Source: Stomorhina lunata (lineage: Eukaryota; Arthropoda; Insecta; Diptera; Rhiniidae). From it: 64,000 bases of DNA. Every line of letters starts with the position of its first letter. Position 1 is the stretch's first letter. The notes under the pieces are model-generated. The model had not been told where the DNA came from. It ran no database searches and worked only from the letters and a program-made list of their open reading frames with translations. Both the position numbers and the translations under genes were made by a program. Of this stretch, positions 1 to 12,396 are shown one piece after another. Location of the stretch: contig OW121744.1 of NCBI GenBank assembly GCA_933228675.1, forward strand, positions 61,049,928 to 61,113,927, read 5' to 3'.

Positions 1-1139
1 AACTACAAATGAATGTCAGTCTTTCTGTCTAAGAGTAGGCACAAAACTAAAAAAAGTCTAGGGAAAAAAGGGAACAAATTAACAAAAAAAAAAAAAAACT
101 ATAAAGATGTTTAAAAGAAAATTCTTTTAAGGTTCATTGTCTTTGATGGTTAAATTATCCATGATCAGGGCCACAGACTAGTTAACTATAAACAAGGACA
201 AGAATAATAGCAACAACAGCAATTGCAATGCAATATCAGCAGCGATCGATTCTTATGCCCTTTTGTGGGCAGGCGCAGACAGAAAAAAAAAAATACTTAA
301 ATAAATATTTATTTATTTCTCCACAAAAAATTACTACTTGTACGAATACTTATTTTGTAAAGATCGATATTCTTAAAAAAAAAAAAAAAATACATAAAAA
401 TTCTTGTTAAATCTATGAAAAAAATAAATAAATATTTGTACACGTAGGCATTTACGAGTAACAATACCCAGTTAAGATTTTTATCTTTTAAAGATACCAA
501 AATTTACTATTTTAACACGATCGTTAAATTGAATGTCTTGGCAATTTGTTGGCTTATGGCAAAAGATTATTATGGATTTTAACTCTTAAAAAAAGTAAAT
601 ACTCATTTAATGAGACAAACAAAATTTTTAAATTTTATATCTTAACGTTCAATCTTTAAAAGAAAAATTGTAAGTTTTGTTTTGGCTGTAAAATTTTGTG
701 GTTTTCATTTGCTGCAGACATTTCTACTACTAATTTCAATTAAAAGAATTTAAGCAAAAAGATTTATTAAAGAAACAATAAACATAAAAATACTTTCGAA
801 AACATAAACATATTTCAATTAATCGTGAGGACGTACGATAACCGAATGGTTTGAAAGATACAACTGAGTTTTAAAAAAAGTACCAAATAGACGTTTACCC
901 CTTTTTGTCGCTATAGATCGTAGCTGATCTAGGAGCAATTCAAATTTGTTCCCATTTATTTTCGGAAAAATAAGCGCTGTTGATATAGACTAACATTATT
1001 ACAAAAACAATTAAATTTGTCCCCTTTTTTACCCCAGAAGTCAAAAAAACTACCGAACACATGTTTGATACTTTTTTTCACTGGTAATCAATTGTGAGTT
1101 TTTATTTTTTTATAATTTAATGCTATTTATAACTGTTTA
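1..1139. other. AT-rich DNA, no gene seen
   Basis: The stretch is dominated by homopolymeric A and T runs. Short open frames here have no recognisable domains and look like chance. I see no TE terminus or RNA gene before the mariner at 1142. Confidence 0.6.
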
Positions 1140-1141
1140 TA

Positions 1142-2094
1142 TCGGGTGTTTTTTATTGAGGTATAGAACTTTAAGTTGGCATCACTTTTTTAACTGGCTG
1201 CCATTTTGTCAGCTGTCAAGTGATTAATATTTAGTTTGGTTTGCCATTTCATCATGAACAGGTTGACAAAAGAACAACGCTTGCAAATCGTGCAAATTTA
1301 TTTCGAAAATAATGGTTCAGTTCGCGAAGTTTACCGCAAGCTCCGTCCATTTTATGGTCGACATAATCGTCCATCAGAGCAATTAATTCGGTTAACCATG
1401 GATCGTTTTCGCACTACGTTTACTCTATGTGATAATACGCATCCGCAGCGATGTCGAACAGTGCGCACCGAAGAAACAATTGCCGCTGTAGAGCAAAGTG
1501 TTGAAGAGGACCCGAATGAATCGATTCGCCACCGTGCACAGCAATTGGAGCTTTGTCCATCAACTTTATGGAAGATTTTGCGCAAAGATCTTGGCTTGCG
1601 ACCTTACAAGATCCAGCTTGTGCAAGAATTAAAGCCGCGAGACCATGCAATGCGTCGTGATTTTGATGTATGGGCCGAAAATGAGATTGATCTCGATGCA
1701 TCGCAAAATTTTGTTCAGTGATGAGGCTCATTTTTGGTTGAATGGCTACGTCAACAAGCATCGCGCGATTTGACACCACTGGATTATTTTCTTTGGGGAT
1801 ATGTGAAGTCGCTCGTCTACGCCAACAAACCAGAAACGTTAGGGGACTTGGAAGCCAACATTAGTGGCGTTATTGCCAACATACGGCCCCATATGCTCGA
1901 AAAAGTAGTTGAAAATTGGACCTGTAGAATTGGCTTTATTCGAGCCAGCCGCGGCGGCCACATGCCCGAAATCATATTTAAACATTAATGGCATAAAATT
2001 ATCCTTCCAATAAAGCTAAATTGATGGACATTAAAACGATTTTCTTGTGTTTTATTTCAATTCGAAGTTGTATACCTCTAAAAAAAACACCTAT
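1142..2094 (+). mobile_element. Mariner family A, copy A1, internally deleted
   Basis: This 953-bp copy is flanked by TA at 1140-1141 and 2095-2096. It begins TCGGGTGTTTTTTATTGAGG and its other end is the near reverse complement (CTCTAAAAAAAACACC type), giving terminal inverted repeats of about 28 bp. Compared with the 1304-bp copy at 42570 it lacks about 8 bp near 1700, which shifts the frame, and about 343 bp after the first catalytic block. The second catalytic aspartate is therefore missing. It shares its right flank with copy A2, so it belongs to the M-S-M-S-M tandem structure. Confidence 0.9.
1254..1988 (+). pseudogene. Mariner family A transposase, broken (A1)
   Basis: The frame opens at MNRLTKEQ (ATG at 1254) and carries the N-terminal helix-turn-helix region, including the PSEQLIRLTMDRFRTTF segment. 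It reaches NEIDLDA, then an 8-bp loss shifts the frame and stops it at about 1721. A second piece from 1734 resumes at the third catalytic block (DLTPLDYFLWGY) and runs to the C-terminal RGGHMPEIIFKH. The FSDEAHFW block survives in the DNA only out of frame, and the QQDGATCHTA block is deleted. It cannot encode an active enzyme. Confidence 0.9.
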
Positions 2095-2096
2095 TA

Positions 2097-4144
2097 GCTG
2101 CATAGATTAAAAAATTATACAATTTTCTTCCCTTCTTTTACCCTTTTTTACTCCATGAATATAAAAACAAGTAAGAGTGGTATATTCGGCTTTGCCGAAT
2201 CTTGGATACCCTTCACCAATGGTGTTTCGCAACACTACTTTATGTAATTCCTAGCAAAATTTGGTTATACTAGTATTATATGCAAAGAGTCTTTAAAATT
2301 AAGAGTCGGAAAAAGAAAAGCTTTTCGGGTGCGTCATCATCTAGAATAGTTATGCACCCAAAGGTTAGGTTGGGCAGGTGGCTGATGTCTAGGGAAGCTT
2401 CACTTGGGTTCTAAAGTGGTCCCTTTGTGAAAGATAATGATTACTAGACTACAAGTAGAGAATGCATATCTAAGCTTCGAAATAAAATAGACACATATTT
2501 TACGAACATTTAATAAAGTTCGATAGACCAGATAAATCATGCAGAAAAGATGCTTCAAAATATAGATGCCCTTAGATTTGCAATAGCACATCGATTTGAT
2601 TAAGTTTAAGTATTCTTACATGCAAACCAAAAACATACGTGAAATATATAGCTTTTGAATGGATGGATATCAGCTTTGTCGGAAAAGTTATTAAAGATTT
2701 ACTTATTAATCTGAAGTTAGTTAATTAATTAAAATGAACACTTCATCAATAATATTTGGGATGTATTGTTCCCTTCGATCTGTCCGATGGATGTTTGGAA
2801 AGTTTTGCTCTAGTTCCTTGTGCAATTTTAATGTGATTTAATTTATCAGCATTAAATCGATTCCCGGTCGGGGTTATATGGGAAATTTCACTAAATGTGA
2901 ATATAGCTCGCCCATTTTCAATATCGAACTTTTCAAGAGATCAGAAATACTTTTGTCAAATGTTGTCCCTCTAGAAAGTTTATTTTAGGCGCTATCGCCC
3001 TGAATATCAATATTGTACAACGTCTTTATACTAAATGTCATCATCGTATCTATTATAATTTGCCATTTATTAGCTACTAAGAGATTGCCTTAGGCGAAGT
3101 TATGCGGATTTCTCCCAATTGCAATTAAAAAATTTAAATTTTCGTTGATATGCGAGATACTTACATACATATGTAGGTTTTGAACGGATATCATGTAGTT
3201 AGCTGCATTTTTGTACTTTCTAGGAAGATTACCTATAATTTGATATATAATACATTCTCAAATGTTATCATAATGTTCAAAAGTCAGACACAAAATTAAG
3301 ATAAATGCAGTGTGTCTGTCTGCTAAAATCAGATTTGTGGAGCTCCTGGATTTTACTCAAAATTTTATATATTGTCCCACCCTGAATTTCATCATTGTCG
3401 ATCAAAACATCATCGCTTAAACGCTAAATTATATCTACCACAAATTACCGAATGCATCAGGATTTAGGTAATCCCCTGAGAAGGACGCTATTAAATTTCA
3501 TCAAAATAAACACCTGAGATATCGACACAACGGGAGCTCCAAAAACTTGACTACAACAGAAAAAATTACAGACAGGTAGACGGACGGACAAAAAAACAGA
3601 CAGACGGACAAACAAACAGACGGACGGACGGACAGACAGACGGAGGTCGCGAAATCGATTCTAATGCCGATTCTGAGTTGATCGGTACAATTTGAATGGT
3701 ATTCGTAATCGGATTTGTGGAGTATAGATTTTAGAAAATCCTCACACAAAGAACGATGTCAAATTTCATCACAATCAGTCCATAAACACCTGAGATATCG
3801 CGCAAACAATACTTACAAAATGTAAACAAAATTTCTTAGACACGTACTTTGGGCAATTTGCTGTACATCAAATGTAGTGTTATTGCGATATCTCAATTGT
3901 TTATGGACCGCTTTTGATAAAATTTAATAAAATTTAATAATGAAATTTATGTAGGTCCGTGCTAAAGGAGGATGGTTTTTCCTATTTCTGTATTTCATTT
4001 TTTCAACAAACATTCTCTAATGCGAACTTTGGGCAATTTGTGATACATCAAATTCAGTGTTTTGGCGATATCTCAGTAGTTTATGGACCGATTTTGATAA
4101 AATTTTACAGAGTGCTTTGGGAAACTATTTCCTACAATCTGATA
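2097..4144 (+). repeat. DINE-1/Helentron-like spacer, copy S1
   Basis: After a flank of about 70 bp the block starts with ACAAGTAAGAGTGG at 2167, the same start as the other DINE-like repeats in this window. It then has a palindromic TTCGGCTTTGCCGAA and a GATACCCTTCACCA subterminal motif. A GACGGACGGACAGACAG tract (GTCY microsatellite on the other strand) lies at about 3570-3645, followed by a conserved segment with ATCGATTCT and GATTCTGAGTTGATCGG. This organisation matches the mini-me/DINE-1 type of fly Helentron-associated element. No coding capacity is seen. A nearly identical block is at 5444-7465. Confidence 0.6.
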
Positions 4145-4146
4145 TA

Positions 4147-5441
4147 TCGGGTGTTTTTTATTGAGGTATAGAACTTTAAGTTGGCATCACTTTTTTAACT
4201 GGCGGCCATTTTGTCAGCTGTCAAGTGATTAATATTTAGTTTGGTTTGTCATTTCATCATGAACAGGTTGACAAATGAACAACGCTTGCAAATCGTGCAA
4301 AATTTATTTCGAAAATAATGGTTCAGTTCGCGAAGTTTACCGCGAGCTCCGTCCATTTTATGGTCGACATAATCGTCCATCAGAGCAATTAATTCGGTTA
4401 ACCATGGATCGTTTTCGCACTACGTTTACTCTATGTGATAATACGCATCCGCAGCGACGTCGAACAGTGCGCACCGAAGAAACAATTGCCGCTGTAGAGC
4501 AAAGTGTTGAAGAGGACCCGAATGAATCGATTCGCCACCGTGCACAGCAATTGGAGCTTTGTTCATCAACTTTATGGAAGACTTTGCGCAAAGATCTTGG
4601 CTTGCGACCTTACAAGATCCAGCTTGTGCAAGAATTAAAGCCGCGAGACCGTGCAATGCGTCGTGATTTTGGTGTATGGGCCGAAAATGAGATCGATCTC
4701 GATGCTGATTTTCATCGCAAAATTTTGTTCAGTGATGAGGCTCATTTTTGGTTGAATGGCTACGTCAACAAGCAAAATTGCCGCATTTGGAGTGAAGAGA
4801 ATCCACATGAGACCCTTGAGACGCCATTACATCCACAAAAACTGACTGTTTGGTGTGCTCTATGGGCTGGTGGAGTCATTGGGCCGAAATAATGCTGGAG
4901 AGTCAGTTACCATAAATAAAGACCGGTATAGAGCCATGATAACCGACTATTTTGTTCCCCAATTGGATGGCATGAATGTGGATGAGTTGTGGTTCCAACA
5001 AGATGGCGCTACATGCCACACAGCGCACGTCACAATTGATTTATTGAAGGAAACATTCGATGAGCGCATAATTTCGCGGAATGGACCTGTCAATTGGCCA
5101 CCAAGATCGTGCGATTTGACACCACTGGATTATTTTCTTTGGGGATATGTGAAGTCGCTCGTCTACGCCAACAAACCAGAAACGTTAGGGGACTTGGAAG
5201 CCAACTTTCGTGGCGTTATTGCCAACATACGGCCCCATATGCTCGAAAAAGTAGTTGAAAATTGGACCTGTAGAATTGGCTTTATTCGAGCCAGCCGCGG
5301 CGGCCACATGCCCGAAATCATATTTAAACATTAATGGCATAAAATTATCCTTCCAATAAAGCTAAATTGATGGACATTAAAACGATTTTCTTGTGTTTTA
5401 TTTCAATTCGAAGTTGTATACCTCTAAAAAAAAACACCTAT
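4147..5441 (+). mobile_element. Mariner family A, copy A2, near full length
   Basis: The 1295-bp element is flanked by TA at 4145-4146 and 5442-5443. Its left flank (CCTACAATCTGATA) is shared with copy A3 and its right flank (GCTGCATAGATT) with copy A1. It keeps both inverted terminal repeats and nearly all of the transposase gene, but has at least two frame-disrupting indels. Confidence 0.92.
4259..5334 (+). pseudogene. Mariner family A transposase, two frameshifts (A2)
   Basis: The ATG at 4259 starts MNRLT, but one extra A near 4300 (CAAAATTT instead of CAAATTT) breaks the frame after about 14 codons. The frame used from 4275 then carries the helix-turn-helix region, the FSDEAHFWLNG first catalytic block and the TVWCALWAGG segment. 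A loss of about 11 bp near 4885 shifts the frame again. The last frame (from 4855) holds QQDGATCHTA and RSCDLTPLDYFLWG and ends at the usual FKH stop. All three catalytic aspartates are present in the DNA, but not in a single frame. Confidence 0.9.
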
Positions 5442-5443
5442 TA

Positions 5444-7465
5444 GCTGCATAGATTAAAAAATTATACAATTTTTCTTCCCGTTTTTACCCTTTTTTACTC
5501 CATGAATATAAAAACAAGTAAGAGTGGTATATTCGGCTTTGCCGAATCTTGGATACCCTTCACCAATGGCGTTGCAAAAGTACTTAATGTAATTCCTAGC
5601 AAAATTTGGTTATACTAGTATTATATGCAAAGAGTCTTTAAAATTAAGAGTCGGAAAAAGAAAAGCTTTTCGGGTGCGTCATCATCTAGAATAGTTATGC
5701 ACCCAAAGGTTAGGTTGGGCAGGTGGCTGATGTCTAGGGAAGCTTCACTTGGGTTCTAAAGTGGTCCCTTTGTGAAAGATAATGATTACTAGACTACAAG
5801 TAGAGAATGCATATCTAAGCTTCGAAATAAATTAGACATATATTTTACGAACATTTAATAAAGTTCGATAGACCAGATAAATCATGCAGAAAAGATGCTT
5901 CAAAATGTAGATGCCCTTAGATTTGCAATAGCACATCGATTTGATGAAGTTTAAGTATTCTTACATGCAAACCAAAAACATACGTGAAATATATAGCTTT
6001 TGAATGGATGGATATCGGCTTTGTCGGAAAAGTTATTAAAGATTTACTTATTAATCTGAAGTTAGTTAATTAATTAAAATGAACACTTCATCAATAATAT
6101 TTGGGATGTATTGTTCTTTCGATTTGTCCGATGGATGTTTGGAAAGTTTTGCTCTAGTTCCTTGTGCAATTTTAATGGGATTTAATTTATCAGCATTAAA
6201 TCGATTCCCGGTCGGGGTTATATGGGAGATTTCACTAAATGTGAATAGAGCTCGCCCATTTTCAATATCGAAATTTTCAAGAGATCAGAAATCCTTTTGT
6301 CAAATGTTGCCCCTCTAGAAAGTTTATTTTAGGCGCTATCGCCATGAATATCAAAATTGTACAACGTCTTTATACTAAATGTCATCATCGTATCTTAGGC
6401 GAAGTTATATGGGATCAATTGCCAAACGTGAACGGATTTCTCCCAATTGCAATTAAAAAATTTAAATTTTCGTTGATATGCGAGATACTTACATACATAT
6501 GTAGGTTTTGAACGGATATCATGTAGTTAGCTGCATTTTTGTACTTTCTAGGAAGATTACCTATAATTTGATATATAATACATTCTCAAATGTTATCATA
6601 ATATTCAAAAGTCAGAAACAAAATTAAGATTAATGCAGAGTGTCTGTCTGCTAAAATCAGATTTGTGGAGCTCCTGGATTTTGTAAAAAATTTTAGGATA
6701 TTGTCCCACCCTGAATTTCATCATTGTCGATCAAAACATCATCGCTTAAACGCTAAATTATATCTACCACAAATTACCGAATGCATCAGGATTTAGGTAA
6801 TCCCCTGAGAAGGACGCTATTAAATTTCATCAAAATAAACACCTGAGATATCGACAAAACGGGAGCTCCAAAAACTTGACTACAACAGAAAAAATTACAG
6901 ACAGGTAGACGGACGGACAAAAAAACAGACGGACGGACGGACAGACAGACAAACAGACGGACGGAGGTCGCAAAATCGATTCTCCTGCCGATTCTGAGTT
7001 GATCGGTACAATTTGAATGGTATTCGTAATCAGATTTGTGAAGTATAGATTTTAGAAAATCTTCACACAAAGAACGATGTCAAATTTCATCACAATCAGT
7101 CCATAAACACCTGAGATATCGCGCAAACAATACTTACAAAATGTAAACAAAATTTCTTAGACACGTACTTTGGGCAATTTGCTGTACATCAAATGTAGTG
7201 TTATTGCGATATCTCAATTGTTTATGGACCGCTTTTGATAAAATTTAATAAAATTTAATAATGAAATTTATGTAGGTCCGTGCTAAAGGAGGATGGTTTT
7301 TCCTATTTCTGTATTTCATTTTTTCAACAAACATTCTCTAATGCGAACTTTGGGCAATTTGTGATACATCAAATTCAGTGTTTTGGCGATATCTCAGTAG
7401 TTTATGGACCGATTTTGATAAAATTTTACAGAGTGCTTTGGGAAACTATTTCCTACAATCTGATA
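5444..7465 (+). repeat. DINE-1/Helentron-like spacer, copy S2
   Basis: This is the second copy of the spacer at 2097-4144, alignable from the mariner junction through ACAAGTAAG (5514), the GGACGGACGGACAGACAG tract (about 6910-6965) and up to CTGATA before the next mariner. It differs by substitutions and private indels. For example, the stretch near 3045-3110 in S1 is replaced near 6395-6430. The open frame at 7280 is identical to one at 3959 in S1, which is a consequence of the duplication and not evidence of a gene. Confidence 0.6.
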
Positions 7466-7467
7466 TA

Positions 7468-8398
7468 TCGGGTGTTTTTTATTGAGGTATAGAACTTTAA
7501 GTTGGCATCACTTTTTTAACTGGCGGCCATTTTGTCAGCTGTCAAGTGATTAATATTTAGTTTGGTTTGCCATTTCATCATGAACAGGTTGACAAATGAA
7601 CAACGCTTGCAAATCGTGAAAAATTTATTTCGAAAATAATGGTTCAGTTCGCGAAGTTTACCGCAAGCTCCGTCCATTTTATGGTCGACATAATCGTCCA
7701 TCAGAGCAATTAATTCGGTTAACCATGGATCGTTTTCGCACTACGTTTACTCTATGTGATAATACGCATCCGCAGCGACGTCGAACAGTGCGCACCGAAG
7801 AAACAATTGCCGCTGTAGAGCAAAGTGTTGAAGAGGACCCGAATGAATCGATTCGCCACCGTGCACAGCAATTGGAGCTTTGTCCATCAACTTTATGGAA
7901 GATTTTGCGCAAAGATTTTGGCTTGCGACCTCACAATATCCAGCTTGTGCAAGAATTAAAGCCGCGAGACCATGCAATGCGTCGTGATTTTGGTGTATGG
8001 GCCGAAAATGAGATTGATCTCGATGCTGATTTTCATCGCAAATTGGTCAATTGGCCACCAAGATCGTGCGATTTGACACCACTGGATTATTTTCTTTGGG
8101 GATATGTGAAGTCGCTCGTCTACGCCAACAAACCAGAAACGTTAGGGGACTTGGAAGCCAACATTCGTGGCGTTATTGCCAACATACGGCCCCATATGCT
8201 CGAAAAAGTAGTTGAAAATTGGACCTGTAGAATTGGCTTTATTCGAGCCAGGAGCGGCGGCCACATGCCCGAAATCATATTTTAACATTAATGGCATAAA
8301 ATTATCATTCCAATAAAGCCAAATTGATGGACATTAAAACGATTTTCATGTGTTTTATTTCAATTCGAAGTTCTATACCTCTAAAAAAAAACACCCAT
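7468..8398 (+). mobile_element. Mariner family A, copy A3, internally deleted
   Basis: The 931-bp copy is flanked by TA at 7466-7467 and 8399-8400. The left flank equals that of A2 and the right flank is unique. It has both inverted terminal repeats but an internal deletion of about 370 bp. The right end reads CACCCAT before the TA, as in the copies at 10657 and 42570, whereas A1 and A2 read CACCTAT. Confidence 0.92.
7580..8285 (+). pseudogene. Mariner family A transposase, in-frame deletion (A3)
   Basis: The start at 7580 (MNRLT) is followed by a frame break near 7620. From 7725 a frame of 186 residues runs MDRFRTTF to DADFHRK and then directly into LVNWPPRSCDLTPLD. The deletion removes the first two catalytic aspartates and leaves only the third. 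The C-terminus is one residue shorter because a T insertion changes the stop context. Confidence 0.88.
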
Positions 8399-8400
8399 TA

Positions 8401-8733
8401 TAACATATTATGTACACATGTACACCAGGGGTATCATTTTTCTCTTGTTATTTAAAAGTGTGTTTCAATCAAACATTTTTAAATTTTCGTCTAATTTTTG
8501 GTATTTTTTCGATATTTTCGGTGTTTATAAACCGATTTTAATGAAATTTAATAGCGTTCATTGGGGAGAATTTCCTAAAATCTGATATATAATTTTTGTA
8601 AGTCCATCCTCCAGGGGCTTCAGAAACTTGATTTCAACAGACAGACAGACAGACGGACATCGCTTAATCGATTCTCCTCCCGATTCTGAGTCGATCGTTA
8701 GAAATAAATATAAATTTAAGTTAAAGTATAAAA
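8401..8733 (+). repeat. DINE-like 3' fragment flanking mariner A3
   Basis: The fragment carries an ACAGACAGACAGACAGACGG tract followed by CATCGCTTAATCGATTCTCC and GATTCTGAGTCGATCG, the core found in the S spacers. It ends near CGGCAACTCTGCCGA. It plausibly is the continuation of the DINE interrupted by mariner A3, because S also ends inside such an element (CTGATA). Confidence 0.45.
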
Positions 8734-9819
8734 AACGGCAACTCTGCCGACTATTTTTATTGTTCTGTTCTCTTTGCGCCTACCCGTGATTATAAGAATA
8801 GCGTTAAACGCGTAATTGTTTGGTGTCTCAGAGAATTTTATTTTTGCAAGTAATTCTGAGAATCAGTATATGTAAATATCTTCAGCGAACACAAGTGCAT
8901 ATTTGCATATATTGCATATTTTGTCAAATTAAAAATTAGTTGCGTGACCTAACTTAAAAATGTTCACAAACAATCATGAATGCCAAACTATGAAATGATC
9001 ATTTATTCGATTTCATACAAATTTTGCTAAACAATTTAATTTCTGAAAAAAGCTACAGAAGTTTTAGCAAAATAAAATTTCTAATATATTTAAACACTCG
9101 TTATATAAAATCAAGACACTGTGCTGCCGGTCGCTTGGTCAGTCACTGAGTTGTGAATCTGTGAAATTATGTGAATATGTATTTAAATTTTAAACAATCT
9201 GTATCCCACATCATTAATGCCGCCGACTGATGTGACAGTATTAAGTATGTGCAAGATGAGCATCAGCGAACAGCATCATCGTCATGATCATTAGCTGTGA
9301 TTGCTCATTCAATAACCCAGCAAGCAATAAAGTTAAAAGTTTTTTTTTTGTAAAGAAGATGTGCCAGATTTTTTTTGTTTTTGTTTTTGTTTTTTATTTT
9401 TATGTTTTGTTGTTGCCTCAAGTTTAAGTATCTACATCTGAGTAAATTTATTTAGTGTGTGGTTTTATCTTTGTTATTAAAAGAGTACAATATATTTATT
9501 TGTTGTCTAAATTTCACCGATACTCGTGTGTGTGAATTTTTTGTTTTGCTTCATACTAAGCTCACATGTAAAACCAGCAGCATAACCACAATTTGAGTAT
9601 TAGTATATTTTTCAGATTTTTTGTATTCGTACATATTTGAAAAGTTTTTTTTTTATTAAAACGAACTTGACACATTATGCGGTTGTGTCAAATAAGTGTT
9701 AAAAAAATTACATACACTTGTCGCCTGTACGACATAGATATGAGAAGAGACTACAATATCTATATTAGTTCATATTTACAAAACATTAGGAGTATTCACT
9801 TCTAGTATTCGCATCTACT
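8734..9819. other. AT-rich DNA, nothing recognised
   Basis: The stretch has T-rich runs (for example 9340-9410) and no open frame with a recognisable domain. I found no TE ends and no RNA gene. Confidence 0.5.
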
Positions 9820-10391
9820 TATAGTGCATTCAGACAGCATTAAAATCTAGTAGATTTGAGTTGAAATCTCGATCGAAATCTTCATCGTTCACACCAACAT
9901 TTTTTGACATTTATCTAGATTTCAACTTCATAACAAAAACAGCTGACTCAAATGTAAATAAAAGAAAAATTTAACCGGCAAAAATTGATACAATGGAAAA
10001 TACAGCAAATATTTTATTATTTTGTGATTCCAAAGTTAAAAAAATACAAAGAGAGATAGTATTGCTGCGTATCACCCTTTAATATTTTTTACAGCATCCA
10101 TTTTATTAAATTTCCGAGATTAAATAATTAAAATTTTTCAGCTTAAATTTTTTTCTTTTTTTTAGATTTGCCAACCACCTGTCAATTTTGTTTACACAGT
10201 GTTGTAATTTTTTGTCATTTTTGAAGAAAATCAGGGTTGTGTTGCGAGGTAGTAGCCGAAATCTACTAGATTTTGCCAAAATCTAGTGCCGAAGAAGATT
10301 TTGATTTGTATGGGAAATCTCGTCAAAATCTAGTAGATTTGCGATGAAATCTCGTAAGTACGAGATTTTAAATTGGTGTGAATTGGCTATT
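9820..10391. mobile_element. Palindromic MITE-like element
   Basis: The two ends are imperfect inverted repeats of about 30 bp: ATAGTGCATTCAGACAGCAT at the left, and at the right the reverse complement of ATAGCCAATTCACACCAATT. Just inside are inverted copies of AAAATCTAGTAGATTT at 9842-9857 and around 10260-10340. No open frame is present. The target duplication is not clear, so the superfamily is unassigned. Confidence 0.5.
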
Positions 10392-10656
10392 ACCAATTTC
10401 CAATACATATAATTAACCCTGCATCACTATCGTCTGGGTGGATTCCACCCAGAAAACTGAACTTTTAAGTAAACTATAAAATTGTTCATGCAAATCGCCC
10501 TTTTATCATAATGAAATCTACCTTTAAATAGCTTTTTATGTTATTTTTGTTCGGTATTTTAGTGCTCATTATTTTTAAAAATTAAAGTATCCGTGTATTT
10601 GAATTTGAAAGATAAAAAACCCAGCACGAAAAAGGGATGTATTGCACCAAGTGATA

Positions 10657-11932
10657 ATGGGTGTTTTTTTTTTAGAGGTATAGAACTTCGAATTGAAATA
10701 AAACACACGAAAATCGTTTTAATGTCCATCAATTTGACTTTATTAGAAGGATAATTTTATGCCATTAATGTTTAAATATGATTTCGGGCATGTGACCGCC
10801 GCGGCTGGCTCGAATAAAGCCAATTCTACAGGTCCAATTTTCAACTACTTTTTCGAGCATATGGGGCCGTATGTTGGCAATAACGCCACGAATGTTGGCT
10901 TCCAAGTCCCCTAACGTTTCTGGTTTGTTGGCGTAGACGAGCGACTTCACATATCCCCAAAGAAAATAATCCAGTGGTGTCAAATCGCACGATCTTGGTG
11001 GCCAATTGACAGGTCCATTCCGCGAAATTATGCGCTCATCGAATGTTTCCTTCAATAAATCAATTGTGACGTGCGCTGTGTGGCATGTAGCGCCGTCTTG
11101 TTGGAACCACAACTCATCCACATTCATGCCATCCAATTGGGGAACAAAATAGTCGGTTATCATGGCTCTATACCGGTCTCCATTTATGGTAACTGACTCT
11201 CCAGCATTATTTCGGAAGAAGTATGACTCCACCAGCCCATAGAGCACACCAAACAGTCAGTTTTTGTGGATGTAATGGCGTCTCAAGGGTCTCATGTGGA
11301 TTCTCTTCACTCCAAATGCGGCAATTTTGCTTGTTGACGTAGCCATTCAACCAAAAATGAGCCTCATCACTGAACAAAATTTTGCGATGAAAATCAGCAT
11401 CGAGATCAATCTCATTTTCGGCCCATACACCAAAATCACGACGCATTGCATGGTCTCGCGGCTTTAATTCTTGCACAAGCTGGATCTTGTAAGGTCGCAA
11501 GCCAAGATCTTTGCGCAAAATCTTCCATAAAGTTGATGGACAAAGCTCCAATTGCTGTGCACGGTGGCGAATCGATTCATTCGGGTCCTCTTCAATACTT
11601 TGCTCTACAGCGGCAATTGTTTCTTCGGTGCGCACTGTTCGACACATAGAGTAAACGTAGTGCGAAAACGATCCATGGTTAACCGAATTAATTGCTCTAA
11701 TGGACAATTATGTTGACCATAAAATGGACGGAGCTTGCGGTAAACTTCGCGAACTGAACCATTATTTTCGAAATAAATTTGCACGATTTGCAAGCGTTGT
11801 TCTTTTGTCAACCTGTTCATGATGAAATGGCAAACCAAACTAAATATTAATCACTTGACAGCTGACAAAATGGCCGCCAGTTAAAAAAGTGATGCCAACT
11901 TAAAGTTCTATACCTCAATAAAAAACACCCGA
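10657..11932 (-). mobile_element. Mariner family A, copy A4, reverse strand
   Basis: The 1276-bp element is flanked by TA at 10655-10656 and 11933-11934. Its 5' end is at the right (GGGTGTTTTTTATTGAGG on the reverse strand). It lacks about 22 bp (the ATAATACGCATCC region) and about 8 bp (TGGGCCAT) relative to the intact copy at 42570. Its flanks are unrelated to those of A1-A3, so it is an independent insertion. Confidence 0.92.
10765..11820 (-). pseudogene. Mariner family A transposase, frameshifted (A4)
   Basis: On the reverse strand the gene starts with MNRLTKEQ near 11820. The helix-turn-helix part runs to FTLCV, where the 22-bp loss shifts the frame. The frame from 11707 carries EETIAAVEQ through FSDEAHFWLNG and TVWCALWAGG. 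The 8-bp loss near 11230 shifts it again into the frame with ESVTINGDRYRAM, QQDGATCHTA, RSCDLTPLD and the normal C-terminus. All catalytic residues remain, but two deletions prevent a continuous product. Confidence 0.9.
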
Positions 11933-12396
11933 TAGTAACGAAGTAGGTTAAATATACGATAGTAACGGAGGGTTAAAGTAAGTGTGACTTATTTTGGAGA
12001 CTGAAAAGGTAAAACAAGTTACAAGAATTCAAGATTTAATAAAATAAAGCCATGATTTTAAACCTTCTAATACGACTTCATAAAGATTGATTTTTGCTCA
12101 TGAGAAATTAAATTCTTATGTAAGACTCTATTATTTTTACAGTTCATCGAAAATGATCAACAAGACCTTTCAATTGAATAACAGACCTTCCAATTGAATA
12201 ACATTTACATATTCCTTTGTCCGCACTTCAAAAAATGTATTTTTAGTATGAAATTTAGTCGCAATGTTCAGAATAGCCGCCTCAAAAGGTAGCCCAGACT
12301 AATCATGAAATAAAATAAGTGCATGTTGGACTTTCTTAAACGAGAATGACTTTTAATATCTTACAAAGTTTGTTCGATTGTTAGACGATTCGTAGT

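Noticed and set aside
1352..1585. Reverse-strand frames of 77 and 76 codons in every mariner copy
   Set aside because: They are antisense shadows of the transposase helix-turn-helix region and vary only with it.
3501..3749. Cys/Leu/Ser/Val-rich reverse-strand frame (SVCLSVRPSVCLSVCL)
   Set aside because: It is a translation of the GTCY microsatellite in the DINE-like spacer; the duplicate at 6786-7070 shows the same artefact.
3959..4171. Identical 70-codon frames at 3959 and 7280 as a conserved gene
   Set aside because: Identity follows from the recent spacer duplication; the frame crosses into the mariner end and has no domain.
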